A program made the position numbers and the translations under genes. The notes under the pieces were generated by a model. The model worked only from the letters and a program-made list of their open reading frames with translations. It did no database searches and was not told the DNA's origin. Below, in pieces: positions 38,176 through 52,500 of a DNA stretch of 64,000 nt (position 1 is the stretch's first letter; each line of letters opens with the position of its first letter). Source of the DNA: Labyrinthula sp. Ha (lineage: Eukaryota > Sar > Bigyra > Labyrinthulida > Labyrinthulaceae); the NCBI GenBank assembly GCA_015227615.1, contig JAALGZ010000029.1:372001-436000 (forward strand), given 5' to 3'.

Positions 38176-41100
38176 TGATTCTTCTCAAAAATTCTAAAAC
38201 AAGTGTGAAGAGCTCATTTCATCCAATTAAACATTCAAGCATGCTAGCCTCACCCTCATAAATATATTTGCTCTTGTACCATTCTTCTGTTATGAGGAGG
38301 GTTAGAACCCGATCTATAAATTTATCTTCGGATTTAAATCATTCTGAAGAAGTACCAAAAATCCGTTAACAACGTACCTGGCAACAGGTTTAAAGTGGGA
38401 AAAGGGGGCTTTATTATAGTAGAAATTTTCAAGCAGCTAAAACAATGCTATCCTAACCAACTGAAGATATCTTGTGTGAAGAATATAAGCAGTTCAGATA
38501 GCATACTCAAAATAATTCAACTCTATCAAAGTAACCCACATGTGCAAGAGATGAGAGGGCCATGGATGGTCTGAATTCTAAGGAAGAATCTAGCCATCAT
38601 GACCATCAATCTCCAAAAAAAGATCCAATAGACGCAGTTCCAGCTTAACTCCAACCACCTGAAAATCTTCAAAGAGCTGGGACCTCTAACTATCCTCTCC
38701 CAACTCATCGGGGAGCTCTAAGAGTACCCCATACCAACCCCAGAAAATTCAAGTTCCTCCTAGATTAATACATCAGGCAAAAATATAATACGTGAACTGA
38801 AGCAAAAACAGAAACTTGCATTCTGTTCAATATGTATCTTAACCTGTAAACATAATTCATGGCCTCAATGGCCTAGAAATTTACAAAGAATGTCCTGAGA
38901 AATATGAAATCGGGATAACCCAGCGAACAATTTCCTCAGACTAGACATCCGAATGTATGAAATGTTCAAAGATCTTATCTTGTCAATGCTTTCTTAGAAA
39001 TAATGCACCATCCTAAATCACTGCTGAGTTTTTTGAAAGTTATACACCCAATTTTCCCATAAACTGAACCTTCTAGATCTTTAAGAGGAAGGTACAAGTA
39101 CCCACCAAAAATAAGTATATAGGCATTCGAGCACATGGATCCTAACTCAACAGAAGTAACTCGCAAACATCCATTCAGCTTTCATCCAAGCAGTACCTGT
39201 CATACTCCTCTGACCCATATTCCAAGTATCAGGCTATATCCTGACAATCTAACGATTTAAATGAAGAATTCTTATCTTGATAAAATCGACTTCGAAGAAA
39301 AATCCGAATCCCAAGTCTTCACAAACAGCAAAGTATTGTCACCTCATCGATATCCGTCAAACCCTCTTGAACTTCTACAGCGTTCATGGCGTTCTTCGCG
39401 ACCTCATCACATTCATCTCATTCTTGTGCCAAGTCGCGTGTTGTGATATGATTTCAAATCGATGCAAGTATCAGAGCATTTTGGAAAACTGCCAAACTGA
39501 TTTCTACACTGTACCATCTGATATAGCGGACTAACAAGAACCTAGATTCTTACCAATAAACCAATTGGACTTTATTGAAAGGCCAAGCACAGATGCAGGA
39601 CATGATACAATAATTGATGAGGCCAAGAAAAACCACGGAACCCGAGGACAGGGCTAAAGAGGACATCAATAACAGAACACTACAATAAATAGAGTAACAT
39701 GGTCGACCTCGGTGAGCTTAGAGGTTGGGACTCTGTCATCATTAAATCCTAACCAAATCATCACCGTCACCTTCTTGTACTAGAATTTTCATGTGATAGA
39801 ACACCTCATTCATCTTCATCTAAGCCACAGGTTTAATGTCTTCTATGCTTGTTAAATCTTTTTCTTTTGAAGTTCAAGAGTAGCAAATTCATCCCTGAGT
39901 TTTCAGTACAATGTTTCATCAGGAATAGACTAAAGCTTGTTGGTTTTTCTAGATGAGATAGTAATCCAGGTTCATCAGCAAGGTTTTATCTTACCCAAAT
40001 TGTACACTAACGTGACTACAGCTGAGATTAATGGCTCTGTGAATTACATTGATCTAAAAACAATTTTTTATTCCTTTATTTAAAACTCTTGTCAAGTAAA
40101 AGTGAGATGTAAAACCGAAGGAAATTGTACATTCTCAACGCAGATGTTGTCTTCATGATTCCCCGCTTAGATCTATCTTATTAATTGTGTAAAGAGCAAC
40201 CTTATTTGACGACCTAGAAAGAACCTTTTGCAGAGTTAGCAGTTTTGCGTGTCCTAACCAGTCATCTGGTTTGATTGAACTCAGCAATAATCATTTGATA
40301 AATATCTTCATTCTAATTATCAACAAGAGATTTGAGATTTTGATTCGTAGCAAAAGATTCTGCTTTTGTTCTCATATGTAATGGGTTATTAATACAAGTT
40401 TTGGTCATATGACCTTCTCTCAAATGCCCAAAAAATGATCATCTTAGTTTTGCACCATATAAGAGTCTTCAAAAATTAAGCCATTTGGCCCAAATACAAT
40501 CTACTCCCGAAGTGTTTTCAGGCCAGCTGGCCATTTTATACGGTTTTCCACACAGTGAAAGAATAATTTTTGTTTTTCCATTTGAGTTAAGGCAATATGA
40601 CCCGGTCTTGTAATGATAGTAAATTGATTATCAATGATCAATCAAAGCGGTCTTGTGAATATTAATGGTTATCTATAAGACCAATGTAGGCAACAAAATA
40701 ATAATAAATTATCAAAAAATCATACCCGACCCCTGATCTTATTTCATAATTTATTGTAGAGACATTCCATAAACAAGTTAAAATATGATAATGTTAAGTG
40801 ATTCTATAAAATCCTGTATTCCAGTCTTCACAAGGAGAGCAAGAGTTGCATGCGCCCCAAGGTGTTCTATAACCACCGAACCCTCATATATCCCAATTCT
40901 AAACACTCTTCTGGGAGTGTCAACATATATTCATTCTATTCCAATCCGTCTGGTAAATCCCTTTACCAATTACCACAGGCTTTCCTAAGGTTAGACAGAG
41001 TCTGTTCTACATGCCGTTATTATGTCAAGCTCCGAGGGAGGTATACTTCGTATGGGTGCATGCAAAATAAAAATCTGTATCAACAAGGAATCAATTATTT

Positions 41101-42122
41101 AGTTAAGATGATATCATTCTAATTGTAACATGTTCCTAACTCATAAAAGTTTCCTGAAGATGTTCTTGGAAGCAGTGTTAGGAAAATTATGTTATTTCGG
41201 ATAAACATAAGAATTTGCAGAACAATCTATGGGAGAATAGTGCACTAGTTTAAATTGGGAAAAGATTAGAGCAACGAAAGTTATGCCTAGGTAGAGAAAA
41301 GAGGAGCGAGAAAGACTCAGATTTAAATAGTCTTGTTGCAAAGATGCTGATTATCTTTTGATATAAGGACTTTTTTTGGTTTGAAGTACAAACACGATGA
41401 CTATTATGATAAATCTTCTTGAAATAGCAGCACAAGAACTTTTCCAAGGTACAATACCTGGCCCTAAATCCTTCTATGTGAAAAAATTCTACCCCTGCCC
41501 TCAGCATAAATAACAGGTAAACCCTGAGATATAGCTATATACTTCATTTAATTTAGATATCATTCGTTGAATAACAATGGCAACTCCCTAAATCTGGCCA
41601 GGTAGCGTGTTTTCATGAAAAGGCGTGTCAGATCCAAGAACAGGTCCAAAGACCTACTTTAAAAAATATTTAGTATAAACATATATAATGCGAATAGTTT
41701 GCCACATCTTTAAGTTTTAACTATGTTTAGTATTCTACAAGTATTACTTGCTGATAAACCCCTATGAGTATTTTCTATCTAGTGCCATGATAGAGAATTT
41801 AATATATTTTCTCAACAGTACTGTACTATTATGTTGATACCACTCATTCTTCTTGAATCTGCTCTCAAAACGACCAGTTTTGATTTTCCATGCCTGATTC
41901 GGGCACCGGAATTGTTCAGAGTACCAGAAATTTTGTATCCGTTATCTCAACTATATTAGTTATTCAGATATATTACTCCAACCATAACATCACTGCAGTC
42001 AGTGGCATATAAATCCAATGGTAGAAAATAAGCACAAACTCTCGGAAATTGTTGAAGGTTGTAGCTTGTTTTTTTTAACCAGTAGAAAACGAAAAGTAGT
42101 TGACTGAGGAAAAGACAAGTGG

Positions 42123-43493
42123 ATGTCTAGAAGACGAAAGATAAGAAGTCGTCCAGGAAAACCAGGTCGGCGGCGTCTCTTGGATATAGATGATAAGCAG
42201 AGAGAACTTTGGGAAAAAATTGCTCCTGAAGAAGAGGAGTTTGAGGAAATGTGGGAAAGTGAGTTAAGTCCTATTAGTCCGCTCTCTTTAGGAAGCCTAG
42301 CTGTGTTTAAAAGTGTTTTCAGTATAGCCATGGAAGTTGAAGAGTTTCAAAGTGATGTTAATTCGCCAGGTGGCTTTCAACTCTTTGATAGCACCCGTTC
42401 AAATGTATCAAATATAGAATCTCCTGGTAAAAGAAGAATAGCCGAAGCTCCTAGTAAGAAGAGTATTTCATCGAAGTATTCAGCTCATAGTAATATCTCA
42501 AGAAATAAGGAATCCATCTACACAGTTGGTAGAGAACGACTTCCTGTTGCCAGCGAATATATTTTTTTCGATTTTGATTCTCTTAAAGAGGTAACAAATC
42601 CTGCAGTTGAACAGCCAGATGATAAAAAAACTATACCAAAGCTTTCTAAATTATCAAAAAAATCATTTGGAAAAGAAATTGTCATGGAAAAACCGAAGAA
42701 GAAACTTTCTGTTGGAATCAAAGTAAAGCGGAGGGTGAAGCTTAAGTATTTCTCAGATGAGAAGAACTTATTCTCCTCGTTTAACAAACATAAACCGTGC
42801 TTGAAATGTGCAAAACTAGTATCTGATCCTTTAGCTTGGACAGCATGTGTTGGAAACTCTTACGAAAATCCACTAATACTAAATGCAAGTTTTACTACAC
42901 GAATATATACAGTTCTTTTTAAATGGCAAAGACGACAAGGATTCGTAGAAGTTTCTCGCGGAAAAGTTAAATTACAAGATGAATCTTCAGGAGGTTTAAT
43001 CTTTTCACTTAGTGACGTGGGAGATATACTAGAAGGTGAAACTCAGCGAAATGAAGTAAAAATTATTGTATATATGATGACAGTTTCAAAGTTCAAAAAA
43101 AAGGGTAAGATAAAGTTTGTAAGAGAAACTATTTCTGTTCAATTTAAAACTCCTGGAGAAAGGAATAAATTTGTGGAGAAATTGTTCATTGAAGTGGAGA
43201 AAACGTTAGAAGTGCTTTCTGTGCAGATTCCACTTGTGTCTGATGTTGCTGCACCAAAACATAAGCATCATATTGAGTGCTTAATAAGAAAGAAGATAAC
43301 TATGTTGCGTATAATAGGAAATATGTACAGAGGAGAGTTAGTAGATACTTGTGATGAGTTGATTCAGTTCCTTAAGAATAGAGATGAAGAAAAAGAGGCA
43401 ACGGCAATGGAAGAGTTTAAAGCAAAGGTTTCAGAGGATAAAAATTTTGAACAAGAAGATTTTAAAGATATAAAAACTAAATTCTTTACTTAA
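42123..43493 (+). CDS. Uncharacterised basic protein with possible PH-like domain
   Basis: 456 residues, single exon, stop TAA; an in-frame TGA just upstream (42105-42107) supports this ATG. The N-terminus is very basic (MSRRRKIRSRPGKPGRRR), followed by an acidic stretch and a long Ser/Lys-rich, probably disordered region to about residue 215. CLKCAKLVSDPLAWTAC near 230 could be a small metal site. Residues 254-364 show alternating beta strands ending in a helix (RIYTVLFKWQRRQGFVEVSR ... VQFKTPGERNKFVEKLFIEV), which fits a pleckstrin-homology-like fold, but no key residue proves it. The C-terminal 90 residues look helical and highly charged. No introns are evident. Function is unknown; binding to a membrane lipid or a protein partner through the PH-like part is only a guess. 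Confidence 0.75.
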   Translation: MSRRRKIRSRPGKPGRRRLLDIDDKQRELWEKIAPEEEEFEEMWESELSPISPLSLGSLAVFKSVFSIAMEVEEFQSDVNSPGGFQLFDSTRSNVSNIESPGKRRIAEAPSKKSISSKYSAHSNISRNKESIYTVGRERLPVASEYIFFDFDSLKEVTNPAVEQPDDKKTIPKLSKLSKKSFGKEIVMEKPKKKLSVGIKVKRRVKLKYFSDEKNLFSSFNKHKPCLKCAKLVSDPLAWTACVGNSYENPLILNASFTTRIYTVLFKWQRRQGFVEVSRGKVKLQDESSGGLIFSLSDVGDILEGETQRNEVKIIVYMMTVSKFKKKGKIKFVRETISVQFKTPGERNKFVEKLFIEVEKTLEVLSVQIPLVSDVAAPKHKHHIECLIRKKITMLRIIGNMYRGELVDTCDELIQFLKNRDEEKEATAMEEFKAKVSEDKNFEQEDFKDIKTKFFT

Positions 43494-43574
43494 ATAACTA
43501 ATGTTTAAGTTTTGTTTTGCTGTAACAGATGCTGCCTAATTTACCAGGCACCTCTAAAGGGCTCCAAGAAGGTT

Positions 43575-43580
43575 AATAAA
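43575..43580 (+). promoter_or_regulatory. Candidate polyadenylation signal
   Basis: AATAAA lies 82 nt after the TAA of the 42123-43493 gene. Such hexamers are common by chance in DNA this AT-rich, and it is not known that this organism uses the animal-type signal. Confidence 0.3.
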
Positions 43581-46500
43581 ATTTCCTTACCCAATGTCTG
43601 AAAGTTTGTTTTGAACATAATTATTCACAGCCTAGGTTTTCAAATGGATATAAGAAAACTTGTGAAAGACTTGCAACTCTGTTTATAGTACATTGAGTAG
43701 TGCAACAACCCCTCAATTTATAATTTGGGTCAAACACAGAGAACCAAATTGCTTCTATTTGTTAACTGTGCTCTAGTCAAGTAGGAAGTCTATCTTGCTT
43801 AATTCCGGCTTTATTTAGAGAACAACACCAAAGAAGATGTTTTGTATAATAATACTTTAAACTGGTATTACGTATTCTAATCCTCTAGTGTAGAGATAAG
43901 TTAATTTAAGTTTTTCCTACCAGGGAATATGAACATAGATAATTTTCATATAGAAGAGAGTGCCAGGGTCGAAACAAAGATACTATTACTGATTACACAG
44001 CAGCTACTCTGATTGGTTAATTTGTATCTACCACGTTTTTTATTGGCTATATTTCCTTGAGATGATATTGGGAGATATTGTTCGAACATAATATTTTCGT
44101 AGTCCGTATAAGATTTTTACCACGATCTGTTGATTACACAAATCTCATAAATCTATCATGTTTCAAACATGAAGATTGAGCAAAATGTCGAAGCAATATC
44201 CAAGAAGTTTCTAAGACATATATTCATATGTCGTAATGGTAAGCTAAACCCATATTTTCTATCTATGACCAAAAACTGTACGTTTTCCTAAAGATAGTGG
44301 AGATATCTGTTGGACTCTTGGTTATACTTACTTCTCCTTCCTACGTGTATATTGAGTACATGAAACAAAGATACTTTTTTGATTATGATGATGCATAATC
44401 ACTTAAGCATGGCTTCAAAGTATCCAATCAACTTTTCCTCTTTAAGAAGAAAAGTCCCTCTTGGGGTGTTTTGTGAAGGAACCAGTTTTTCCTTACTAAC
44501 TACAAAAGAATGTGCCAGCGTAGGTGACCTGGTGTGAGCCTTGTGTGATATTTAGAGAAAAAGTTAAAGTTGAAGTGCAGTCATGTCTTCTTTGATTCTT
44601 CTTCCTGCTGTTATCAAAGGTTGGTAAAACTAAATTGAGGGTATTAGAGAAAAACCTCAAAGCTTATGAAATTGATTTGTCTGTGATTTCAACATCAATC
44701 AATGCTTAGGATGTTTCTTTCTAGAGATTTTCCAAGCTTACTTTGTCCATATTGTTTCTACGCAACCCGGCTCTTTGTTTCATTCGTAGAATACTTGCAT
44801 ACTTAAGTACACAGGTGTTATTTTCTGTATTTTCTTCTGGTAATTGTTCAGTATGAGCACGAAGCTTAGTTTCGTAGAGAAATTAAGCTTTCAACAAACT
44901 TGCATTGATTTTACAGCAATACAGTTCCTTTCAGATTCTAGAACTCTGTCCCTCGCCTTAAGGTTGTCAATCAAAATACTTAAACAACCCTAGTTATGAA
45001 TTCTTGTTTAGTTCTTTTCAGGATCAATATTATCCTGTAACAGTGGTTTATTATCGGTGCTGGTCTAGGGTTTTCATGTTCCAAACATTGCACTTTTTAT
45101 ATGTCTTGTACGATAGACAAAAATTTAGCACAAGAAAATTTTCTGAGGATGGTGTTCCTATTGATCTTCACACAAGCATATTTAACGTGCAGTATTTACC
45201 GGCTTGCTCTAAGTCCTTGTCCTCTTACGGCTTTTAGTTTTTCTACTTCCATGATCTGATGCCCGTTTCTATAATAATCATGTACGATTCCTACTCTGCT
45301 TCCATAGCTTTCACAGCTCAAATCTTAAGTCAGCTCAACAACATAGACATTACTTAAGTTTTAAGTAAACTTTTAATCCTTGAAAATGTCAAAGAGATTT
45401 GTTTTTGTTATTTTTATCCCTGAGATGAAGAATAAGATAAGAATTCGTTTGTGGTTGTAGTTCTTACAACTAACTTTCAATTCATATCGGTTTTACTGAT
45501 AGCCTTCATCAACACTAATATATCACAGAAGCAAATCACTTGTTGATTTCATTATATATGAATTTTGTGTTGTTTTGAAGATCCTGGTGAATCAAACGAT
45601 GAAACAAGTTTGTTCAAATGTGTCTCCAGGAAAAAACTGCATATAGTGTCTATTCCCTATTTTCCTCTGAGTTTATTTTCATATTAAGGCTTGCGTAACT
45701 TTATACTTGAGTGAATAGGTGAATAAAGCCTAAAAGAAGAGCTCTTTAGATAAAGGAACCTTCTCGAGATTTATGAGAACAAACGACAAAATAAACTCTG
45801 GCGTGAATGGGTGAACGAAACTCTTTTTCTTTCGCATTCTTTTCTTCAATACATGCAAAAGCCCTAATTATTTGATGCGTTTTTTTTTCGTGTATTGCAG
45901 CTAGCTCGGTATACCTTTTTGACAAATTTCAACTGTTACTACAAGCAGGTGTTCTAACCTCCATGCTTTGTCATAGAAAATAGATGAAGTTGCAAGTTTA
46001 TTATTGTATTTCTTAATTGCTTACAGTTCCCTTGACTGAATATATATAACTGACCATAAGTATGTATATTCTACTTATTCTCGTAAATTTAGGTAAACTT
46101 CAAAAACTAGCATCCTCAGCAGGTCTAAACAATATTTTTCTTTTCCTCAACAATTCCGTTATATCTTATTCTTAGCAGTTCTCAAGAAACATTTAACGGA
46201 GAAAACAACCGATAGATAGCAGGATTCAGAGAGCTCCAGTTTTTTAAACTAAGAATTCCTCCGTTAGCCATATTCTATAGTTTTATGATGCTCGGGTTTT
46301 CAAGAGGTGAATCAATTCAGCTACTAGTTGATAGAAATCGTCGTTTCTACATCACTGCTGTTACTGTTACATATGTTAGTTTCCTTGATCTTAAATCTAT
46401 TTTTATCATCCATGTTATTGTTTTCATATTGGGTGATTATTGGTGAAACTTGCACTTCTTTTCAACTATGATATACTTTACTTCTAATATTAATCTGGTA

Positions 46501-49500
46501 AAATGCCGTTCTGTCTCTAGTTTAACCTTGTTTGCTTTGGAGTTGGACTACTTTTGGTGCTTGTTGGAGAGAAATACTTTTCTATAAAAGCGTTGGTTAA
46601 TTCTTTGTAGATGTGCACCCGGGAACTTTATTTTACTATATATATATATTATTTCATTTTACACTGTTATGCTCCGTTTATTTTTGAGATTGGATGTATG
46701 GGGGAAATTTATGGTCAAACTGTGATGATGCTTTCACATGGAGATTTGAAAGTTAGAATACCCATCAACTTCAGAAGCTTAGATCTGCTTAAATAACGTT
46801 GGTCAAGAAAACAATATCCTTTAGTTGTTATGTTAGTCCGCCAAACCTTTTTCTTATTTTTTGTGAACACTGGTTATTTGTTAGGAGATCTTAGAAGTGC
46901 TTCGAGCAATATCTATACAGTTCTCAATAAATGGTCGATGGCGGGATTCTTGTTCTGTTTTGAGAGGTAAGTCTTGATAATCAGATATTTTTTACCGTGT
47001 CCATCGCCTCCAGGGTATTTTGATGCTAGAGATGGTGTCCTAAAATTGGCAAGGAAGGGAATATACAGAGCATAAATTCTCTAGTTTCCAGAACTTCCAT
47101 ATCTTTCTTGTTTTTAAATCTTTTTGGCAACAATTTCCAATTGATGTACCTAAAACTTGAATACTCAATTGAATAAATAATCAAAATTTCTGTACGCAAT
47201 TTCAGGGGGAAAGGCAGATATCTCAATTATCTTCTTTATTTCCGATGAGAAGACAGGTTTGTATTAGAGATACTATATTAAAGTTCAAAAGATCTGGTAG
47301 ATTCTTGGATATTTTGAAACAAATTTATACGTAAGTAGGATCAAGAATGAGGTACTTAGCATCGACCTAGAATCAAGAGTGAAGAATAAAAAACACATAA
47401 AATTTTAGCTCGAGATTCCAGGCATATACTCATCTAATATCTTTTACATCTTTATGTTTGGATATCTTAATTGTATATAGCCACAAAATCGATCCGGGAT
47501 TTTTTTACATAGATTCTTAGCGTAAATATTTATATAGGAGCTTTAATTTACTTTATTGGTTTAGGAAAATCTATTGGTGATGCTTGTAGAATAAATATTA
47601 AAAAGGTTGGTCAAGAATGTCCCCTTACCGCTGACATACTGCTACTAGACAAATATTTTCTCCTTTCGAGTTAATCAATATTATTTTGAGTAATGAGTTC
47701 ATGTGTTAGCAGTAAGGATAGTAATTTCTTTTGCTCAAAAAATCTTTCTTTTGAATATTTGATGAATGAGGTGAACTCGCTATTTTTATTCCTAATATTT
47801 AGTTCTTAAGCTTATATCAGAGAGTATTTTTCAAATAACCTAGTCCATATAACTCAAACTTATTCATACTTAGCTGCGGTTTTTGTGACTTCTATTAAGT
47901 ACTTTTAAAATACAGTGCTGAAATTTTTGATTTCGCCTTCTTTGCATTGCCCTCTTATTCGTTACATGAAAGAAACGAGTTCAGAGCAGAGAAACAAATT
48001 TACCAAATCTTCCCGAGCCCAAAAGTCGCCTACAGCGGTGATAAGCACTAATATATCTAATTTGGAATATCTCCCCATGTTGATAAGTTCACATAGGTAT
48101 AGAAAGTTACTATTCAGTATTACTAGGGTTAATACCCAACTAGGATGTTTGTCTATGCGCGAAGTTACATCATTACATAACTTGAATCTTTTCAAATCTG
48201 ATTTATACTAGAACCTCAAAGTTTCCAAAATTTGAAATTAAACCATGTTTCCTTCATATTTTCAAATTTTAAGTATTTTTTAATTCTAGAGGCTAGCATT
48301 CTTCTTGGATTCTATGATTTTTTCTATATGCTTAACTTAATTGCTGGTGTTTACTTGAGTAAGTTACAGAGAAACATTCTTTAACGGCAAGCACGTCTTA
48401 CTGACTCATTGACATATTAGTCATGGATTTATTATGTTTATCCTTGAGCAATTTTTTTTCCTGATTATTAATAAGACACATGAAACTTTAATCTGTATCA
48501 CATGAGTCTGTATATAGAGAGATATATTTTAATCAGCGATTTCTTATTTAAAATGAATTGAAGCAAACGACATGTAAAGGTATTTTATTCTAGCACGATC
48601 CAAAAGGTCTTACAAACACAAACATATGACCCATAAAAAAACCTCGTCTTTAATTCAGTTGAAACATATAGTCGTTGTCTGACCTTCTAATATTCTCCAA
48701 GAATGAAATAATATTCAGTTCTGTCATTTGGTACAGGATCACTTGTTTCATTTTATTATAGATTTTCAAGAACAAAACTATACGTAATAAATTCCTTGTT
48801 GAACTATCCAGAAACCAAATTCTACTCCTACTTATAAAGTAAAACTATAGTATGATAGACGTAAATCGGAGAAACTGGGCATGAAAAATGTGCACAGACA
48901 CAGGGAAAATATTATGTGTTCTATCACAAGTTTTCTGACCAAAATTTGCTATGGTTTGTAAACATTGACTATTGATGTCATCCATGCCAATTCCAATACT
49001 ATTTATTTCAGGTTAGAGTATTGGCAATTCTTGGAGAGTTTTAACTAAGTTTCGATATTAATTTCATATGGGAAAACCTAGTGAATAAGCTAAGCCATCT
49101 GTGTATGTACTATAACAGGGTTATCCCCCGATGTAGGAACCATGTTATCTACCGAGTATCGTATTAAAACTTAATTTTCCTATTTAGTGCCTTATCCAAC
49201 TGTTGTTTCGAAAATTGAGTATAGTTAAGTGTTTGCTTCGTAGTTAGTATGAGGTGAAAATTATTTAGTTTGGATTAAATATTAGCTTGGGCAGCTAATT
49301 TTTTTTATAGCTGTAAACTTATTTCTCTAAATCTTACAACCCGTCTTCAATCCAATATAATATGAAACGCTTCTATTATTAGCGTTCATACAATGCTATG
49401 GGTATCAAGAGGATGTTGGTCAAACATCTATTTCTACTATTATAGGAAAAACCTGCTTGTGGTCAGTATATAAAATATCAAGACAATATACTGATAGCGT

Positions 49501-52500
49501 TCTTTCCCAACAGAAAATTAGACCTTTTGTAGGAGTCCCCGTAGCTCCTTATTGTTCTTCAATTTTCCCATATTTTTTAGCAGTTTCACTGTTGAACTAC
49601 AATATCTCCGTTAAAATATCCGCATAGACATAGGTGTAGAGTACTTATCCTCTGAATTAAATGTGAAATATATCAATAACTAGAGAAGGTTCAATAATCC
49701 AATCTATTAGAAGACATTTCTGTTTCCATTGCCCTATTAAACTTAATAACCGAAATTAATAAATGGTAGTTATCATTTTATTACTATTTTTTTCATTGAA
49801 GACTTTTCTTAAAATTACAGAGTACTATTGGTGCACCTACTTACCATTTACTCTTATGTGGAGAGTTTCTCTGCTTCTTTGATCAATACCAACATACTGG
49901 AGAGGATATTTCTTATATATATATATTTCTTTAAGAAGCTCACAGTTCCCAGCGATTACCTGAGATTTGTGTTTTTCTACCCCTTCCCTTGTATAAAATT
50001 ATACGGTTTTTGCGGAATATTAACATTCATAAAACATATTCAGGAACACAATTTTCCTACTAGGCTAATTCGATGAGTCATACATCTTTACTTCAATAGT
50101 ATTATGAACTTTTTGATAAAGGCTTGAGAAGTATAAACTAGTAGAAAGTATAAACGCTACTATTTTCTATAATGATGTTTTCTCAGGATAGCAGTTGAAA
50201 CTATTCGGGTTTCAGCTAATATATTCTCTCTCAAACCAGAGCGTTTAATATCTCTGTTGTAAATAACTCGTTTAGTTTTTCACAAGTAATGTACTTGAAA
50301 ATATGTTCCTGGTATTTAGTAATAATATTTTTCGTTTGATTGCAGCCAGCCCTCCTATAAAATCACTTTGGATACTCAGGAATATTTATTGAAAAAAATT
50401 GCTGCGTGAGGCTTTGTGTTCAATTTTAATTATAAGAATACATAGAAGTTGAATATAAAAGAGATTATAAGTTTTTGTTGCTACTTTAGTGATACAAATT
50501 TCGTTTTGATAATTCAGGGTTAAGAGTTAGCATCTGCTAGAATTAATTTACATAATTTTGGTTCACAGAAGTGGGAGAAAGTCTTGGTACCAGTACTACT
50601 TTGTCTACGTACTAAGGAAATGCTTTTCATCACTGTGTATACAAGCTAATGAAAGAACACCGGTTGGCCGAATTTACTGACTATGATCATATAGGGAGTG
50701 TTTACATTAACACCGACACAGTATGAAGTCAACGATGGATGGAAAGTGAGTTTAATTCCTGAATTTAATAGTTCCTTTTGTGAAAATGAATACTATTCTA
50801 AGAACTAGCTTAGCTCCATTTGCATGGTTCTGAATATAAGCTGGTGAGACTGAAAACCGGCAACCTTGTTTTCTTGATCTTGTAGAGTTATAGTTAATGT
50901 AATAATGTTTTCGATAAAGTTTTCTTACATCTACTTAAGCGAGAACCTAAGGTCTTGTAGGCTCATCAGTACCTGCACCAGCATATAAAGCAGAAGGGAA
51001 TTTCTTTATGATTTTGCTGGGGTTACCGAGAAAGGACTCGAAGACTTAGCGAGTCTGGGACTATGACCGAGACTTATGTGTGAAGGTCTCCCAAATAATG
51101 ATGGAGCAGGTTTGAGAGAGTTGATGAATATATGGTTCAGTTTAACTCCGGTTAATTATTATTAAAGGTATCAGGAGTTATGTCCTAGCTCTTGCTCAGA
51201 ATTCAAGTGTGAACTCACACGAGTCTTCAAGTCACTACCATATGAGCAAGTTAGATAGTCTTGTTGCTCTTGCAGGCTGGAAGTTTCCGAACTCTAACAT
51301 GTATGAGTTCCAAGACAAGCTCGCCAGAACTATGCAAACATCTTCTCAGTGAGCTTCTCTAGAAAAAGATAATATACAAATGAGTTTGTGAATTCTTAAG
51401 GACAAATTTTGATTCAGAGTATCCGGATTGGTTCAAGGTGAAAACCCACTTAGAGTTCCTCACCTTGTACCCCTGCTCCAGCAAGTACCTTTAATTGCCA
51501 TACATGAATATCAGAACAATGTGGGCGGGTTTCTATTGCAGGTTCTAACGACAGTTCCGCCTAATTAAAGAATAATCTCGAATGCTTCATTATAATTGAA
51601 AGATCCCCTATGGCCTTTCTGCGAGAACAGGAATCTTTCAGAATCTCACTAGCAACTGCAACACTAAGCCCTTTTAAGGATTCCAATATTGAAGACCTCC
51701 TACAAAAATGCCATTATTGTACTGTGGGGATTTCTAAACTAATTACAGCATCTAATATTTGTTTTGTATGAGAAATGTAGCAGGGTTTGCTAACGCTACA
51801 ACTCCTCACACAAAGGTATCATATGTACATCGTACGCTACAACCCTTGTGAAAAGCACGCACTTTTGGATTTTTTCTTAGATTTCTCGAAACTGAAGAGA
51901 GCTCTTTGGATGGAAATCAAGAATCGAAGTTCTAAATAGTAACTTTCCTCTGACTGAGTAGATATTAAAACTAGGCACTGTGCTGTTCCATCATCACGAA
52001 TACGAAGCTTAGAATGAGGGTGATAAAATTTGCATCCAAGCTAATTGCAAACCGCAGTTGATATTTTAGGAAAATACAGTTAAACAGTTGGCAATAATTT
52101 TCCTTTATTTTTCATTTTCTATATTTTATCTTATCGGGTCTATTGGCTTCTCTATTTTGCAGTTACATATTTAATCATTTTTACGTAGCCACTATGCGTT
52201 TCCACTAGGTACAATGGTGCTGGATTTGCAACTGATTTTAAGTCAAGCCATTAAGTTCATCTTTATATTATACTAATATTTTTGTGAGCCAGCTCAAAAG
52301 AGTTTGTTTCATTTAACAGCTCAGGTTTTTCTCTAAAACGTAGGTTTTCATCACTTTCATATACATAAAAAACTAAACCAAGACTAAGTTTCCCTCCAGT
52401 ATTTTCTCATGTTGTTGAATGCTTGCTTGAAATCAAACTTAATGTACATACATTGATAACACGTTACGAGAAAATGATCCATTTCAAACCCAGAAACTTT

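Larger units (their letters stand above)
34514..42122. other. Gene-poor stretch with transposon remains, 7.6 kb
   Basis: No intact gene is visible. It includes decayed LINE reverse-transcriptase sequence (37021-38175) and a possible old LTR-element fragment on the minus strand (35400-36250), both listed separately. The part from about 38500 to 39700 is less AT-rich than its surroundings and has several 60-85 codon open runs on the + strand with no recognisable domain; it may be more decayed element sequence. The rest shows nothing I can name. Confidence 0.55.

Noticed and set aside
40400-40460. Minus-strand GHLREGHMTKTC, like part of a zinc knuckle
   Set aside because: Too short and lacking the first cysteine pair; flanking sequence has stops and no related domain.
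51200-51650. Balanced-composition open runs on the + strand, loosely like a retroelement protein
   Set aside because: No motif could be aligned with confidence; chance is as likely.
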